Shown here one piece after another: positions 7,521 through 15,488 of a stretch of 64,000 nt of DNA (the stretch's first letter is position 1; the number at the start of each line of letters is the position of its first letter). This stretch comes from DTKD01 sp964494345 (GTDB lineage: Bacteria; Armatimonadota; UBA5829). The notes beneath the pieces are model-generated. The model made no database searches. It worked only from the letters and a program-made list of their open reading frames with translations, and was not told the DNA's origin. Location of the stretch: positions 1-64,000 of the forward strand of contig CAZBSI010000005.1 in the NCBI GenBank assembly GCA_964494345.1. Direction: 5' to 3'. Position numbers and translations under genes: made by a program.

Positions 7521-7918
7521 AGCGCGGCGTCTATCAACTTCTGATTAAATTGGATCGTGACAAAACTATCCCCGTGGGAAAGCTCGGAGTCTTTGACTTT
7601 CCACGGGGATATTATATTTATACGGGAAGCGCGATGGGAGGGCTGGAGGCTCGGGTGGCCAGGCACCTGTCGAATGTGAAGCGGTTTCACTGGCATATTG
7701 ATTATCTACTTGAGCAAAGCGAGATTATCCGGTATGCTATAAAGGAATGCTCGGCTGATGGGCCGCGAGAGGAATGTGCGGTGCATGCGGCGACTCTTGA
7801 GATGGACGGCGCGACGGAGCTGATTAAGGGCTTCGGGTCGAGCGATTGCAGGTGTCGGTCGCATTTGACTTATTTTGCGAAAGAACCGGCGCTGGCGCTG
7901 GATGATACCCCGGCATAG
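7517..7918 (+). CDS. DUF123 / Uri-type GIY-YIG domain protein
   Basis: A 133-residue protein of the COG1833 (DUF123) family. The GIY-YIG-like core is visible as GVYQLLIKL followed by RGYYIYTGSAMGGLEARVARH, and then HWHIDYLLE. A C-terminal cysteine pair (SSDCRCRSHL) is typical of the family and may bind metal. Members are predicted nucleases related to the UvrC N-terminal domain, but their biological substrate is not established. It is coupled to the upstream secreted protein by ATGA overlap, and scpA begins 29 nt after its stop. Confidence 0.8.
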   Translation: MKRGVYQLLIKLDRDKTIPVGKLGVFDFPRGYYIYTGSAMGGLEARVARHLSNVKRFHWHIDYLLEQSEIIRYAIKECSADGPREECAVHAATLEMDGATELIKGFGSSDCRCRSHLTYFAKEPALALDDTPA

Positions 7919-7947
7919 GCTGAATGATGCCGGGAGGGAGGGCAGAA

Positions 7948-8691
7948 ATGCAAGTCGAAGATAGCCCCTATAAAGTCACTTTGACAGTCTTCGAAGGCCC
8001 TCTCGATCTGTTGCTGCACCTTATCCGCTCCAACGAAATCGACATCTACGATATCCCTATCGTGAAGGTTACTGAGCAGTATCTGGCGTATTTATCCCTG
8101 ATGGAGTCGCTGGACCTGGAAGTGGCAGGGGAGTGGCTCGTGATGGCGGCGACGCTGCTGGAAATTAAAAGCCGGATGCTGCTTCCGGAAGAGCCGAAGG
8201 AAGAAGCCGAGGAAGAGGCCGCCGACCCGAGAGTGGAGCTTGTCGAGCGGCTGATTGAATATGAGAAGTTCAAAGAGGCGGCGGAGCTTTTCAGAGAGCG
8301 GGAGAACGAGCAGGCGAAGGTGTTCGGCAGGGGCGCGGTCGTATTAGACTACGATTTGCGGCCGGAGTTCGATTTATCGGATATAACGGCGGTCGATTTG
8401 CTGGCCGCTTTGCAGAATATTCTCTCTGATGTTGATGATGAGCCTGTTACCAGCATCCAGCGGCGTAAAATCAGCGTGCGGATGCGGATGCGGGAGATTT
8501 ATAAGAGGGCAGCGGACGCGGCAGGGCAGTTGCAATTTGCGGACCTGTTTGAGGACGTGACGAACCGGGTCGAGGTGGTGATCACATTCCTTGCGCTGCT
8601 GGAATTGTTGAGAAAGAGAAGATTGACGGTTAAACAGAAGGCTGCGTTTGCGCCTATTGAGATAAGAGTCGTGGAGCAGGATGGAAGCTAA
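7948..8691 (+). CDS. scpA: Segregation and condensation protein A (kleisin)
   Basis: ScpA is the kleisin that bridges SMC heads and binds ScpB. The N-terminal kleisin segment is plain: FEGPLDLLLHLIRSNEIDIYDIPI at residues ~14-37, then the helical EWLVMAATLLEIKSRMLLPEE. The C-terminal winged helix runs to FLALLELLRKRRLTVKQ. An acidic Glu-rich linker separates the two, as usual. ATG 7948 (247 residues) is preferred to ATG 7924 because GGAGGGAG stands 8 nt upstream. It overlaps scpB by 11 nt. No smc gene is in the window. Confidence 0.93.
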   Translation: MQVEDSPYKVTLTVFEGPLDLLLHLIRSNEIDIYDIPIVKVTEQYLAYLSLMESLDLEVAGEWLVMAATLLEIKSRMLLPEEPKEEAEEEAADPRVELVERLIEYEKFKEAAELFRERENEQAKVFGRGAVVLDYDLRPEFDLSDITAVDLLAALQNILSDVDDEPVTSIQRRKISVRMRMREIYKRAADAAGQLQFADLFEDVTNRVEVVITFLALLELLRKRRLTVKQKAAFAPIEIRVVEQDGS

Positions 8692-9415
8692 AGATAAAGC
8701 ATTGGAAGCTGGATACGAGTTGGTGTCGGCCAAACCGATGTCCGAGGCGACCGTGGATGATATAAACGAGGCTGTCGGCGGGGTGGTGGTCGCGCAGGAT
8801 ACGTTTGTTCCGGAAGAGGCCCCGCATCGCAATGGCAAGCTGAGGCACGTTGTTGAGTGCATGCTGTTTGTCTCCGCAGAGCCGATGACCTCCCAGCAGA
8901 TCGCGGATACTCTTGAAATCGAGCGAGAGCGCGTAGAAGATGCTCTAGCCGGGCTCGAAGAGGACCTCAACTGCGGACACGGGCTGCAACTCGTGCGGGT
9001 GGCCGGCGGATATCAGATATGTACCCGACCGGAATTTGGGGAATACTGTGCGATGATACTGCAACCGGCAAAGCGCAGGCTATCGAAGGCCGCGCTTGAG
9101 ACGCTAGCTGTGGTGGCATATCGGCAGCCTTGCACGATTCCGGAGGTCGAGGCCGTGCGCGGGGTCGATGTCGGCGGGGTTATGAAAACCCTTATGGAGC
9201 GCAGGCTGGTTAAGGAAGCCGGCAAGAAACAGGCGCCCGGCAGGCCGACGCTGTATACGACAACGCAGGAGTTTTTGGAGTATTTCGGACTAAATGACGT
9301 CTCCGAACTGCCGGATATCGATATGATGGCAGTGGAGGCTGTGAAGGCGTTGGAGGCTCAGAAGGAACTATTTGATGCGGAAACTGAGCAGCAGCCCGGA
9401 GAGGTCGGGGATTAG
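8681..9415 (+). CDS. scpB: Segregation and condensation protein B
   Basis: ScpB dimerises through tandem winged helices and completes the SMC-ScpAB loader. Residues ~50-215 match: HVVECMLFVSAEPMTSQQIA, GYQICTRPEFGEYC, LSKAALETLAVVAYRQPCT and GRPTLYTTTQEFLEYFGL are all characteristic. The first ~45 residues are an extra N-terminal extension without a recognised motif, making the protein (244 residues) longer than the ~190 typical of the core family. It begins inside scpA, implying coupled translation. The dispersed repeat starts right after its stop. Confidence 0.93.
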   Translation: MEAKDKALEAGYELVSAKPMSEATVDDINEAVGGVVVAQDTFVPEEAPHRNGKLRHVVECMLFVSAEPMTSQQIADTLEIERERVEDALAGLEEDLNCGHGLQLVRVAGGYQICTRPEFGEYCAMILQPAKRRLSKAALETLAVVAYRQPCTIPEVEAVRGVDVGGVMKTLMERRLVKEAGKKQAPGRPTLYTTTQEFLEYFGLNDVSELPDIDMMAVEAVKALEAQKELFDAETEQQPGEVGD

Positions 9416-9429
9416 GGAGAGACGCGGGA

Positions 9430-9640
9430 AGTAAAACGCGAAAGCGCGAAAAAAGCGAAATCCGGAAAATAGTATTTTAGATTCGGTGAGCGCCATCGAA
9501 GCATCTTGCAGGCTGTGCGGTGGCGATTCGGAGATCACCACCGATCTATAAATACCGTCATTTCGAGCGCTCTTCTGCGTCATTCACAGCGCCCTCCTAC
9601 GTCATTTCGAGCGGAGCGAGAAATCTGCTTTTTCCGGGAA
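9430..9640. repeat. Two opposed repeat modules with a hairpin between
   Basis: Just after scpB the purine-rich module (ACGCGAAAGCGCGAAAA, ~9436) reads on the plus strand. At ~9558-9640 the GTCATTTCGAGCG / GCGAGAAATCTGCTTTTT module reads in the opposite orientation. Between them, 9519-9542 is a hairpin (GGTGGCGAT-TCGGAG-ATCACCACC) that recurs almost unchanged at 13039 and 42589. From 9641 to the start of the carboxypeptidase gene I see nothing definite. Confidence 0.8.
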
Positions 9641-9776
9641 ATTATTGGTTGATAACCTGGCGGCTGTGCCTTTGTCCCGGCCTAATTTGTCCGAGACGGA
9701 GATCAGACACTACATTTTATTGTAATAGTTAGTGCTGGCTGGAACGCCGCGATTTTACGTGCGGTTGGTATATGTA

Positions 9777-11009
9777 ATGCAGAATTTGCGAATTATTCGC
9801 CTGGGGGTCTGGGCGGTTGTATTTTTTATTCTTGTATGCAGTAATGTGTGCGCAAACGGCGCCCCTGAAATAGATGCGCTGGGCGCGGTGTTGATGGATG
9901 TGGACACTGGCCGGGTGCTTTATGAGAAAAACCCGCATCAGAGGCTGCCGAACGCAAGTACTACCAAGATAATGACCGCTATTTTGCTGATTGAACACTG
10001 CAAAATGACGGACAGGATTGAGGCCAGCGAAAAGGCCTGCACTACTCCGTATACCTCTCTGCATTTGATGCCGGGTGAGACTATTACAGTAAAAGACCTG
10101 TTGACGGGTATGCTGGTGCGCTCGGCAAATGACGCATCGGTGGCTGCGGCGGAGCATATTGCAGGCTCTACCGAGAACTTCGCCATTGTCATGAACCATA
10201 AAGCGGCCAGCATCGGCTGCACAGATACTAACTTCATCACCCCAAACGGGCTGCACGACCCGGAGCACTACTCGTCTGCGTATGATCTCTGCCTGATGAC
10301 TCGATACGCCCTGCGATTTAAGGCCTTTAATGAGGCTATTAAGACGCGTAAGTATTTCCTGAACAGCCGCACAATGAACAAAGAGGACTTGTGCGTATAT
10401 ACACACAGCAAGTTTCTTCGCAATTATCACGGTGCAGATGGGGTGAAGTCGGGCTATACAAAGCAATCGAAAACCTGCTATGTCGGCAGCGCGACTCGTG
10501 ACGGATGGCGGCTGGTGTCGGCCGTATTGGGAAGCCCGAATGCAAACGCCGAAACCATGGCGTTGATGGATTATGGGTTCGATAATTTTGAACGTGTGCA
10601 GGTTGTTAAAGCAAATAAAAAATGCGGAGACGCGAAAGTGGCTGGCGGAAGGCGCTCCATGGTATCTGCACTGGCAACAAAAAGCCTTAACGTCCCTGTG
10701 GCGCAAAAGGGTAGTAAAGTCACGACCAGGTTGCGGTTCACCCCAGTCGAGGCTCCTATAGAAAAAGGTCAACGCGTCGGAAAGATTGTTGCGTTGGTGG
10801 ATGGCCAGGAGGTCGCTTCGGTGGGTTTGAAGGCTGGCGAGGAGATCGGAATCAGCCTGTGGCGACGTAGTATAATTTTAGCGAAGGGATGCGGCCTGAT
10901 GGTGGCGCTCCTGATTGTGGGGAGATATGGAAGAGAGATTACAAAAAGCGCTCGCCGCCGCAGGCGTCGGGTCGCGTCGCCGCTGCGAAGACATAATCGC
11001 CGCAGGTAG
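9777..11009 (+). CDS. D-alanyl-D-alanine carboxypeptidase (PBP5/DacA-like)
   Basis: A serine DD-carboxypeptidase of the S11 family that trims pentapeptide stems of peptidoglycan. A signal peptide is followed by GAVLMDVDTGRVLYEKN, then the catalytic SxxK (NASTTKIMTA, residues ~58-67), SxN (VRSANDAS) and KSG (GVKSGYTKQ) motifs in the right order. A PBP5-type C-terminal beta domain follows. The end is a hydrophobic segment (GLMVALLIVG) and an Arg-rich tail, serving as membrane anchor. ATG 9777 opens the signal peptide; no strong Shine-Dalgarno is seen. The last 83 nt overlap rluB in another frame, an unusually long overlap that encodes the Arg-rich tail. Confidence 0.88.
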   Translation: MQNLRIIRLGVWAVVFFILVCSNVCANGAPEIDALGAVLMDVDTGRVLYEKNPHQRLPNASTTKIMTAILLIEHCKMTDRIEASEKACTTPYTSLHLMPGETITVKDLLTGMLVRSANDASVAAAEHIAGSTENFAIVMNHKAASIGCTDTNFITPNGLHDPEHYSSAYDLCLMTRYALRFKAFNEAIKTRKYFLNSRTMNKEDLCVYTHSKFLRNYHGADGVKSGYTKQSKTCYVGSATRDGWRLVSAVLGSPNANAETMALMDYGFDNFERVQVVKANKKCGDAKVAGGRRSMVSALATKSLNVPVAQKGSKVTTRLRFTPVEAPIEKGQRVGKIVALVDGQEVASVGLKAGEEIGISLWRRSIILAKGCGLMVALLIVGRYGREITKSARRRRRRVASPLRRHNRRR

Positions 11010-11700
11010 GGTGGCAGTCAATGGCTCGATAGTCAAAGAGCTCGGCACAAAAGCAGACCCGGCAAAGGATAACATCACTGTCGACGGCAAGCCCATCAGC
11101 GCGCCCGCCGCAAAGACCTATATTCTTCTTAATAAGCCCGCCGGCTACACCTCGACTCGCTCCGATCCGCACGCCGAGAAGACCGTGATGGAGCTTGTGA
11201 AGGATGTGGATGCGTTTTTGTATCCTGTCGGACGGTTGGATGTCGAGACCTCCGGGCTGCTGATTTTAACCAACGACGGTGAATTCACGAAACTTGTCAG
11301 CCACCCCTCGCACGGGGTTGAAAAGACGTATGTGGCGGTTATAAAGGGCAGGATCAAGTCGCTTGATTTGATGGCCTTAGAGGAAGGGATTGAATTGGAG
11401 GACGGGGTGACTGCGCCGGCAAAGGTGAGGTTGATATCCTCGTCTCCGAGAAACGGCACCAGCACAGTCGAACTTACTATTCACGAAGGTCGCAAGCGCC
11501 AGGTGAGACGGATGTTCGCCGTAGTGGGGCATAAAGTGGAGAGACTGACGCGCACGAGAATTGGCAAGATCGATTTGAAGGGGCTGCGCGAAGGGGAGTA
11601 TAGGCCGCTTACCCGGCGGGAGATATCGGAGCTGAGGGGTGGTGCGCAGAAGGGAAAGCGCGAAAGGGCGAAAGTGGCGAAAGTCAGAAATAACACGTAG
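10927..11700 (+). CDS. rluB: 23S rRNA pseudouridine synthase B-type (RsuA/RluB family)
   Basis: The 257-residue product has an N-terminal S4 RNA-binding domain (ERLQKALAAAGVGSRRRCED), then the RsuA-family catalytic core with VGRLDVETSGLLILTNDG, where the Asp is the catalytic residue, and HEGRKRQVRRMFAVVGH. It would isomerise a uridine in 23S rRNA. ATG 10927 has GGGGAG 3-8 nt upstream and gives the usual MEERLQK start. The gene begins inside the carboxypeptidase gene. Its last ~17 codons (KRERAKVAKVRNN) are not family sequence: they are the purine-rich dispersed repeat read as protein. Confidence 0.9.
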   Translation: MEERLQKALAAAGVGSRRRCEDIIAAGRVAVNGSIVKELGTKADPAKDNITVDGKPISAPAAKTYILLNKPAGYTSTRSDPHAEKTVMELVKDVDAFLYPVGRLDVETSGLLILTNDGEFTKLVSHPSHGVEKTYVAVIKGRIKSLDLMALEEGIELEDGVTAPAKVRLISSSPRNGTSTVELTIHEGRKRQVRRMFAVVGHKVERLTRTRIGKIDLKGLREGEYRPLTRREISELRGGAQKGKRERAKVAKVRNNT

Positions 11701-11998
11701 TTTGAGTAGTGAATGCAGGGGCCGGGCCTCTGTTCCGATCAGAAGAATCGAACCTCGAACATCTGACTACGGACATCGAAAAAGCAGATTTCTCACTTCG
11801 TTCGAAATGACAGGAGTGGGCGCTCGAAATGACAACCGATAACCGATAACCGTCAACCGGAAAAGCAGATTTCTCACTTCGTTCGAAATGACAGGGGTGG
11901 GTGCTCGAAATGACGAAGGTGGGACCGACAACCAACAACCGACAACCAACAACCGATAACCGATAACCGACAACCGATAACCGATAACCGACATATCA
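11640..11998 (+). repeat. Dispersed repeat block with ACCGATA heptamer-like array
   Basis: Starting inside the end of rluB, the block has the CGCGAAAGGGCGAAAG module and a GGGGCCGGGCCTCTGT element (~11718). Two copies of the AGCAGATTTCTC / TTCGAAATGACAGG module follow (~11783 and ~11869). Short AACCGATAACCGATAACCG-type runs lie at 11831-11856 and 11928-11994. The last run ends 3-7 nt before the next gene's ATG at 12001. Confidence 0.85.
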
Positions 11999-12000
11999 AA

Positions 12001-12855
12001 ATGAAAAAATTCGTTTGCTTAATCATATTGGCCTTTTGCCTGGCTGGTGGGGCTTGCTGGGGGGATTTTCCTGTGCGGGTTAAGGACGCGCGGGGCAGGG
12101 TTGTGGTTATTAAGGCTAAACCTGTGCGTATTGTCTCGCTGGCGCCTGGAAACACGGAGATTTTATATGCTATCGGGTTGGCAGACCGGATAGCTGGGGT
12201 GACCCGGCAGTGCAATTATCCTGAAGCCGCGAAGAAGAAGCCGAAGGTCGGGGATATGACGGTGGATGTGGAGGCTGTGGTCGCTCTAAAGCCTGATCTC
12301 GTCTACGCGCACTCTGCTCTGAACTCGACAGTGATTCCCAAATTGGAGAGGCTCGGGCTGACTGTTTTTGCCATCGACCCCAAAACGCTTGGCGATGTGT
12401 GCCGGGATATTCGAACAACTGGCAGAATTACATCCAGGCCAAAGACAGCAAACTCGGTCGCGAGCAAAATCGAGAGCACTATTAAAGCTGTTAAGGCGGA
12501 GTCCGCTAAGAAGAGGCGGGGCAAAGTGTTGGTGGTGATTCAATCGAACCCGCTGTGGGCCGCAGGACCGAAGACGTTTGTCGATGAGATGTTGGGGATC
12601 GCAAACGCCAAGAATATCGCGTTCGACGCACGACCGGGGTTTGTGCCGTTTTCCAGGGAGGCGGCTATATCACGTAACCCCGATGTGATTATCACCGGAC
12701 TGAAATCCGATATCGATTTTTTTGGCCAAAGCAGGGAATGGGGCTCGACCAGTGCGGTTAAGAATAAGCGGGTGTATGTGGTGAATAGTGATATCCTGCT
12801 GCGGGCCGGGCCGAGGCTGGCGGATGGGCTGAGGGAAATCGCGGGGAAATTGTAG
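12001..12855 (+). CDS. Periplasmic binding protein, BtuF/FhuD-like (vitamin B12 or iron chelate)
   Basis: A 284-residue solute-binding protein of the PF01497 type. After the signal peptide (MKKFVCLIILAFCLAGGACW) come VKDARGRVVVIKAKPVRIVSLAPGNTEIL in separate parts, the ITGLK segment, and the C-terminal lobe with VYVVNSDILLRAGPRLADGL. Such proteins hand B12 or siderophores to an inner-membrane ABC importer, but no permease or ATPase gene is adjacent. A Cys at residue 19 within AGGAC could allow lipidation. The start has no Shine-Dalgarno; the ACCGATA repeat array runs almost up to the ATG. Confidence 0.82.
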   Translation: MKKFVCLIILAFCLAGGACWGDFPVRVKDARGRVVVIKAKPVRIVSLAPGNTEILYAIGLADRIAGVTRQCNYPEAAKKKPKVGDMTVDVEAVVALKPDLVYAHSALNSTVIPKLERLGLTVFAIDPKTLGDVCRDIRTTGRITSRPKTANSVASKIESTIKAVKAESAKKRRGKVLVVIQSNPLWAAGPKTFVDEMLGIANAKNIAFDARPGFVPFSREAAISRNPDVIITGLKSDIDFFGQSREWGSTSAVKNKRVYVVNSDILLRAGPRLADGLREIAGKL

Positions 12856-12879
12856 ATTGACATTGGACGCAGGGAAGGG

Positions 12880-13032
12880 ATAAACGCGAAAACGCGAAGG
12901 GAAGAAACGCGAAAGCCAGAAAGAAGCGAAAACCCGAAAATAACGGAAAAACGCTACAGTGCCGGATCGGACTTCAGACATCCGACCTCAGACATCGAAA
13001 AAGCAGATTTCTCGCTGCGCTCGAAATGACGG
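12880..13032 (+). repeat. Dispersed repeat copy
   Basis: Immediately after the binding-protein gene, AACGCGAAAACGCGAAGGG and CGCGAAAGCCAGAAAG give the purine-rich module. A GGACTTCAGACATCC section follows, and then AGCAGATTTCTCGCTGCGCT plus CGAAATGACGGG (13002-13033). Confidence 0.85.
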
Positions 13033-13035
13033 GGA

Positions 13036-13070
13036 AGAGGTGGCGATCGGGGATCGCCACCTCTTTATTT
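13036..13070 (+). terminator. Intrinsic terminator between convergent genes
   Basis: A perfect 13-bp stem (AGAGGTGGCGATC, GGG loop, GATCGCCACCTCT) is followed by TTATTT on the plus strand. On the minus strand the U-tract is weak, so it serves mainly the plus-strand gene. Confidence 0.75.
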
Positions 13071-13079
13071 ACTTTAAGC

Positions 13080-15272
13080 TCAGATGTTTCTAGCGGCCTG
13101 CATTATGTCATCGACGGTCGGGACGCAGGCATCCTCAAGCGGCTCGCTCATCGGGATTGGGCAGTCCTTGCCGCTCAGTAAGACCGGCTGGGCGTCAAGA
13201 TAGTCGAAGCCTGTTGTACCATCCTCGAACTGATACTCCATCAACTGTCGGGTAATCTCCGCGCCTACCCCACACCTCGGATAGCCCTCAGAGACCGTTA
13301 TCAGCTTGCCAGTCTTGCGAACCGACTTGGCTATGGTGTCGATGTCGAGCGGGTTGAGGGTTCGCGGGTCGATGACCTCACAGTAGATACCCTCAGCAGC
13401 CAGCTCATCGGCAGCAGCCATCGCGAAGTGCAGCATTCGGCTGTAAGCGATAATCGTCACATCCGTGCCCGATCTTTTTATATCGGCCACACCGAGAGGG
13501 ATAATGTAATCGTCGTCCGGAACCGGGCCGGTGACGCCGGAGTAGAGAACCTTATGCTCAATGAACAGAACCGGGTTGTCGTCCCGGATAGCCGCCTTAA
13601 GCAGACCCTTGGCGTCGTATGGGGTGGCCGGCATAACGATGTAGAGCCCCGGAATGTGCAGGAACATGGCCTCCAGGCTCTCGGAATGGTGAGCGGCGAT
13701 CGATCGCCCCACCCCACCCTCTGTGCGCACAACCGCAGGGATTTTGGTCTTTCCGCCGAACATATATCGGTTGTAGCCGAGGTTGTGGATGAGCTGGTCA
13801 GAAGAAATTGTGAGGAAGTCGATATACATAATCTCCGCGACCGGGCGGATTCCTCGCATAGCTGCACCGCCGGCAGCGCCGACAATGGCGGCCTCGCTGA
13901 TAGCAGTATCGATAACTCTGGCAGGGCCGAACTCGTCAAAAAGACCCCTGGTAGCAGCGTAGGCGCCGCCGTAAAGACCGACGTCCTCGCCCATTATTAT
14001 CACGTTCTTGTCGCGCAGCATTTCCTCGCGCTGAGCGTCGACCAAAGCCTGCCCGTAGTTCTTGATGGGCACGCCGAATTTCTCTTCGATAGCCTTGATC
14101 TCGGAGGCCTTGAGCTTAGGCAGCGGGCCGGAAGCTGTGGCCCTGACCTCGGCTTCGATCTGCTGAATCTTCGGAAGCACTGCAGACTCAGCCTTGATCT
14201 CCATAGCCAGTTTCACTTCGTCCACCGGGACATACACATCGTTATACAGTTCGCTGACGTCGGGATACGGGCTGTCGAGGCCGAATTTGGTGGCATCTTC
14301 GATGGTCTTATTGGCCTTAGCCGCGGCCTCATCAAGCTCCTCCTGGGTGGCGATGCCTTCTTTAAGAAGCCTGTTGCCCAGCACCGTGATCGGGTCGCGC
14401 TCTTTCCACTCGGCCTCTTCTTCGCGGGTGCGATAGACGCGCTGGTCGCTGGAGGAGTGGCCGTACCATCTATAGGTCTTGCATTCGACGAGAGTAGGGC
14501 CCTCGCCCTTTCGTGCGCGATCAATTGCCTCGCGAACGGTCTTTTTGACCTCCATCACGTCCATCCCGTCGCATATCGCGCCCGGAATGCCGTAGCTGGC
14601 GGCTCGTTCTGCGATGTCGGATATTCGAGAAGCCTGTCCCGCGCAAAGGTTTGATCTCTCGTGGAACGGAACACTCATTCCGTAGAGATTGTTCTCGCAA
14701 ATATAGACTATAGGCAGCCCACACAGCAGCGTCGCGCCCATATTCAGCGCTTCATGGAAACTGCCGGTATTTGTGGCTCCGTCACCGAAGTAACAGAGCA
14801 CGACTGCGCCGGTATCCTTGAGCTTCTCGGCCAGCGCAGCCCCAGTGCCGATGGGGATATTTCCGCCGACGATGCCGGTGGAGCCAAGGTTGCCTTTTTC
14901 GACGTCGGCGATATGCATAGAACCACCGCGACCCTTGCAGTAGCCGGTGGATTTACCCATAAGCTCTGCCATCATCTTGTTCCAGTGATCCTGCCGGGCG
15001 GCTTCGTCTTTGGCGTGCTTATCACCCATCGCGCCGCAATGGCCGTGGCCGCGGTGGGTCGATGCGATTACGTCTCTATCTTCAAGCTCGGATATTGACC
15101 CCACTGCTACAGCTTCCTGGCCTGCGTAGAGGTGTGAAGCTCCTTTAATGGTGCCTTCTCGGAGGAGTCGGTAGACAGTATCCTCAAAGATGCGGATCTC
15201 ATGCATCTGGCGGAGATAGTCCAACATTTCTGCCTTTGAGGCAGTGACAGGTTTGGCGGCTTTCTTCGGCAT
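13080..15272 (-). CDS. Fused 2-oxoacid dehydrogenase E1 (alpha+beta), pyruvate/acetoin type
   Basis: A single 730-residue chain carries both halves of a thiamine-diphosphate E1. The alpha half (~1-330) has the ThDP motif GDGATNTGSFHEALN and ICENNLYGMS, and the phosphorylation-loop-like YGHSSSDQ. The beta half (~400-730) has EDVGLYGGAYAATRGLFDEFG, ISEAAIVGAAGGAAM and RTEGGVGR. Separate genes for alpha and beta are the commoner state for pyruvate and acetoin dehydrogenases; fusions are known. It decarboxylates a 2-oxoacid and passes the acyl group to a lipoyl E2, but no E2 or E3 gene is next to it. ATG 15272 follows AAGGGA. Confidence 0.88.
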   Translation of the reverse strand: MPKKAAKPVTASKAEMLDYLRQMHEIRIFEDTVYRLLREGTIKGASHLYAGQEAVAVGSISELEDRDVIASTHRGHGHCGAMGDKHAKDEAARQDHWNKMMAELMGKSTGYCKGRGGSMHIADVEKGNLGSTGIVGGNIPIGTGAALAEKLKDTGAVVLCYFGDGATNTGSFHEALNMGATLLCGLPIVYICENNLYGMSVPFHERSNLCAGQASRISDIAERAASYGIPGAICDGMDVMEVKKTVREAIDRARKGEGPTLVECKTYRWYGHSSSDQRVYRTREEEAEWKERDPITVLGNRLLKEGIATQEELDEAAAKANKTIEDATKFGLDSPYPDVSELYNDVYVPVDEVKLAMEIKAESAVLPKIQQIEAEVRATASGPLPKLKASEIKAIEEKFGVPIKNYGQALVDAQREEMLRDKNVIIMGEDVGLYGGAYAATRGLFDEFGPARVIDTAISEAAIVGAAGGAAMRGIRPVAEIMYIDFLTISSDQLIHNLGYNRYMFGGKTKIPAVVRTEGGVGRSIAAHHSESLEAMFLHIPGLYIVMPATPYDAKGLLKAAIRDDNPVLFIEHKVLYSGVTGPVPDDDYIIPLGVADIKRSGTDVTIIAYSRMLHFAMAAADELAAEGIYCEVIDPRTLNPLDIDTIAKSVRKTGKLITVSEGYPRCGVGAEITRQLMEYQFEDGTTGFDYLDAQPVLLSGKDCPIPMSEPLEDACVPTVDDIMQAARNI

Positions 15273-15353
15273 AATAATGCTTCCCTTCAGATATATGACG
15301 CGGCAATTTGCCGTGTTTTTAGGCTCGGTAAAATCGCGCTGCGATCTTCGCCT

Positions 15354-15382
15354 ATTCTACCCCGAACGCGCCAGCTAGTCAA
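15354..15382 (-). promoter_or_regulatory. Sigma-70-type promoter for the E1 gene
   Basis: Read on the minus strand: TTGACT (15382-15377), 17-nt spacer, TAGAAT (15359-15354). The predicted leader is about 75 nt and contains a small palindrome (CGGCAA/TTGCCG) at 15301-15314. Confidence 0.65.
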
Positions 15383-15452
15383 ATCTGAGCACATATAATA
15401 TCAGCTTTAGACACATAGAAAATATGCGACAATTTATTCATCGCTCCCTTGT

Positions 15453-15481
15453 TTGACCAGTTACAACCTGAGGTGTATTAT
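15453..15481 (+). promoter_or_regulatory. Leaderless sigma-70-type promoter of the OstA/barrel gene
   Basis: TTGACC (15453-15458), 17-nt spacer, TATTAT (15476-15481), then 7 nt to ATG 15489. The predicted start of transcription falls on or next to the A of the start codon, and no Shine-Dalgarno is present. Confidence 0.65.
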
Positions 15482-15488
15482 TAGACAA

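Noticed and set aside
13428..14654. Long plus-strand frame opposite the fused E1 gene
   Set aside because: The E1 gene on the minus strand is unmistakable; the antisense frame shows no family signature or start signal.
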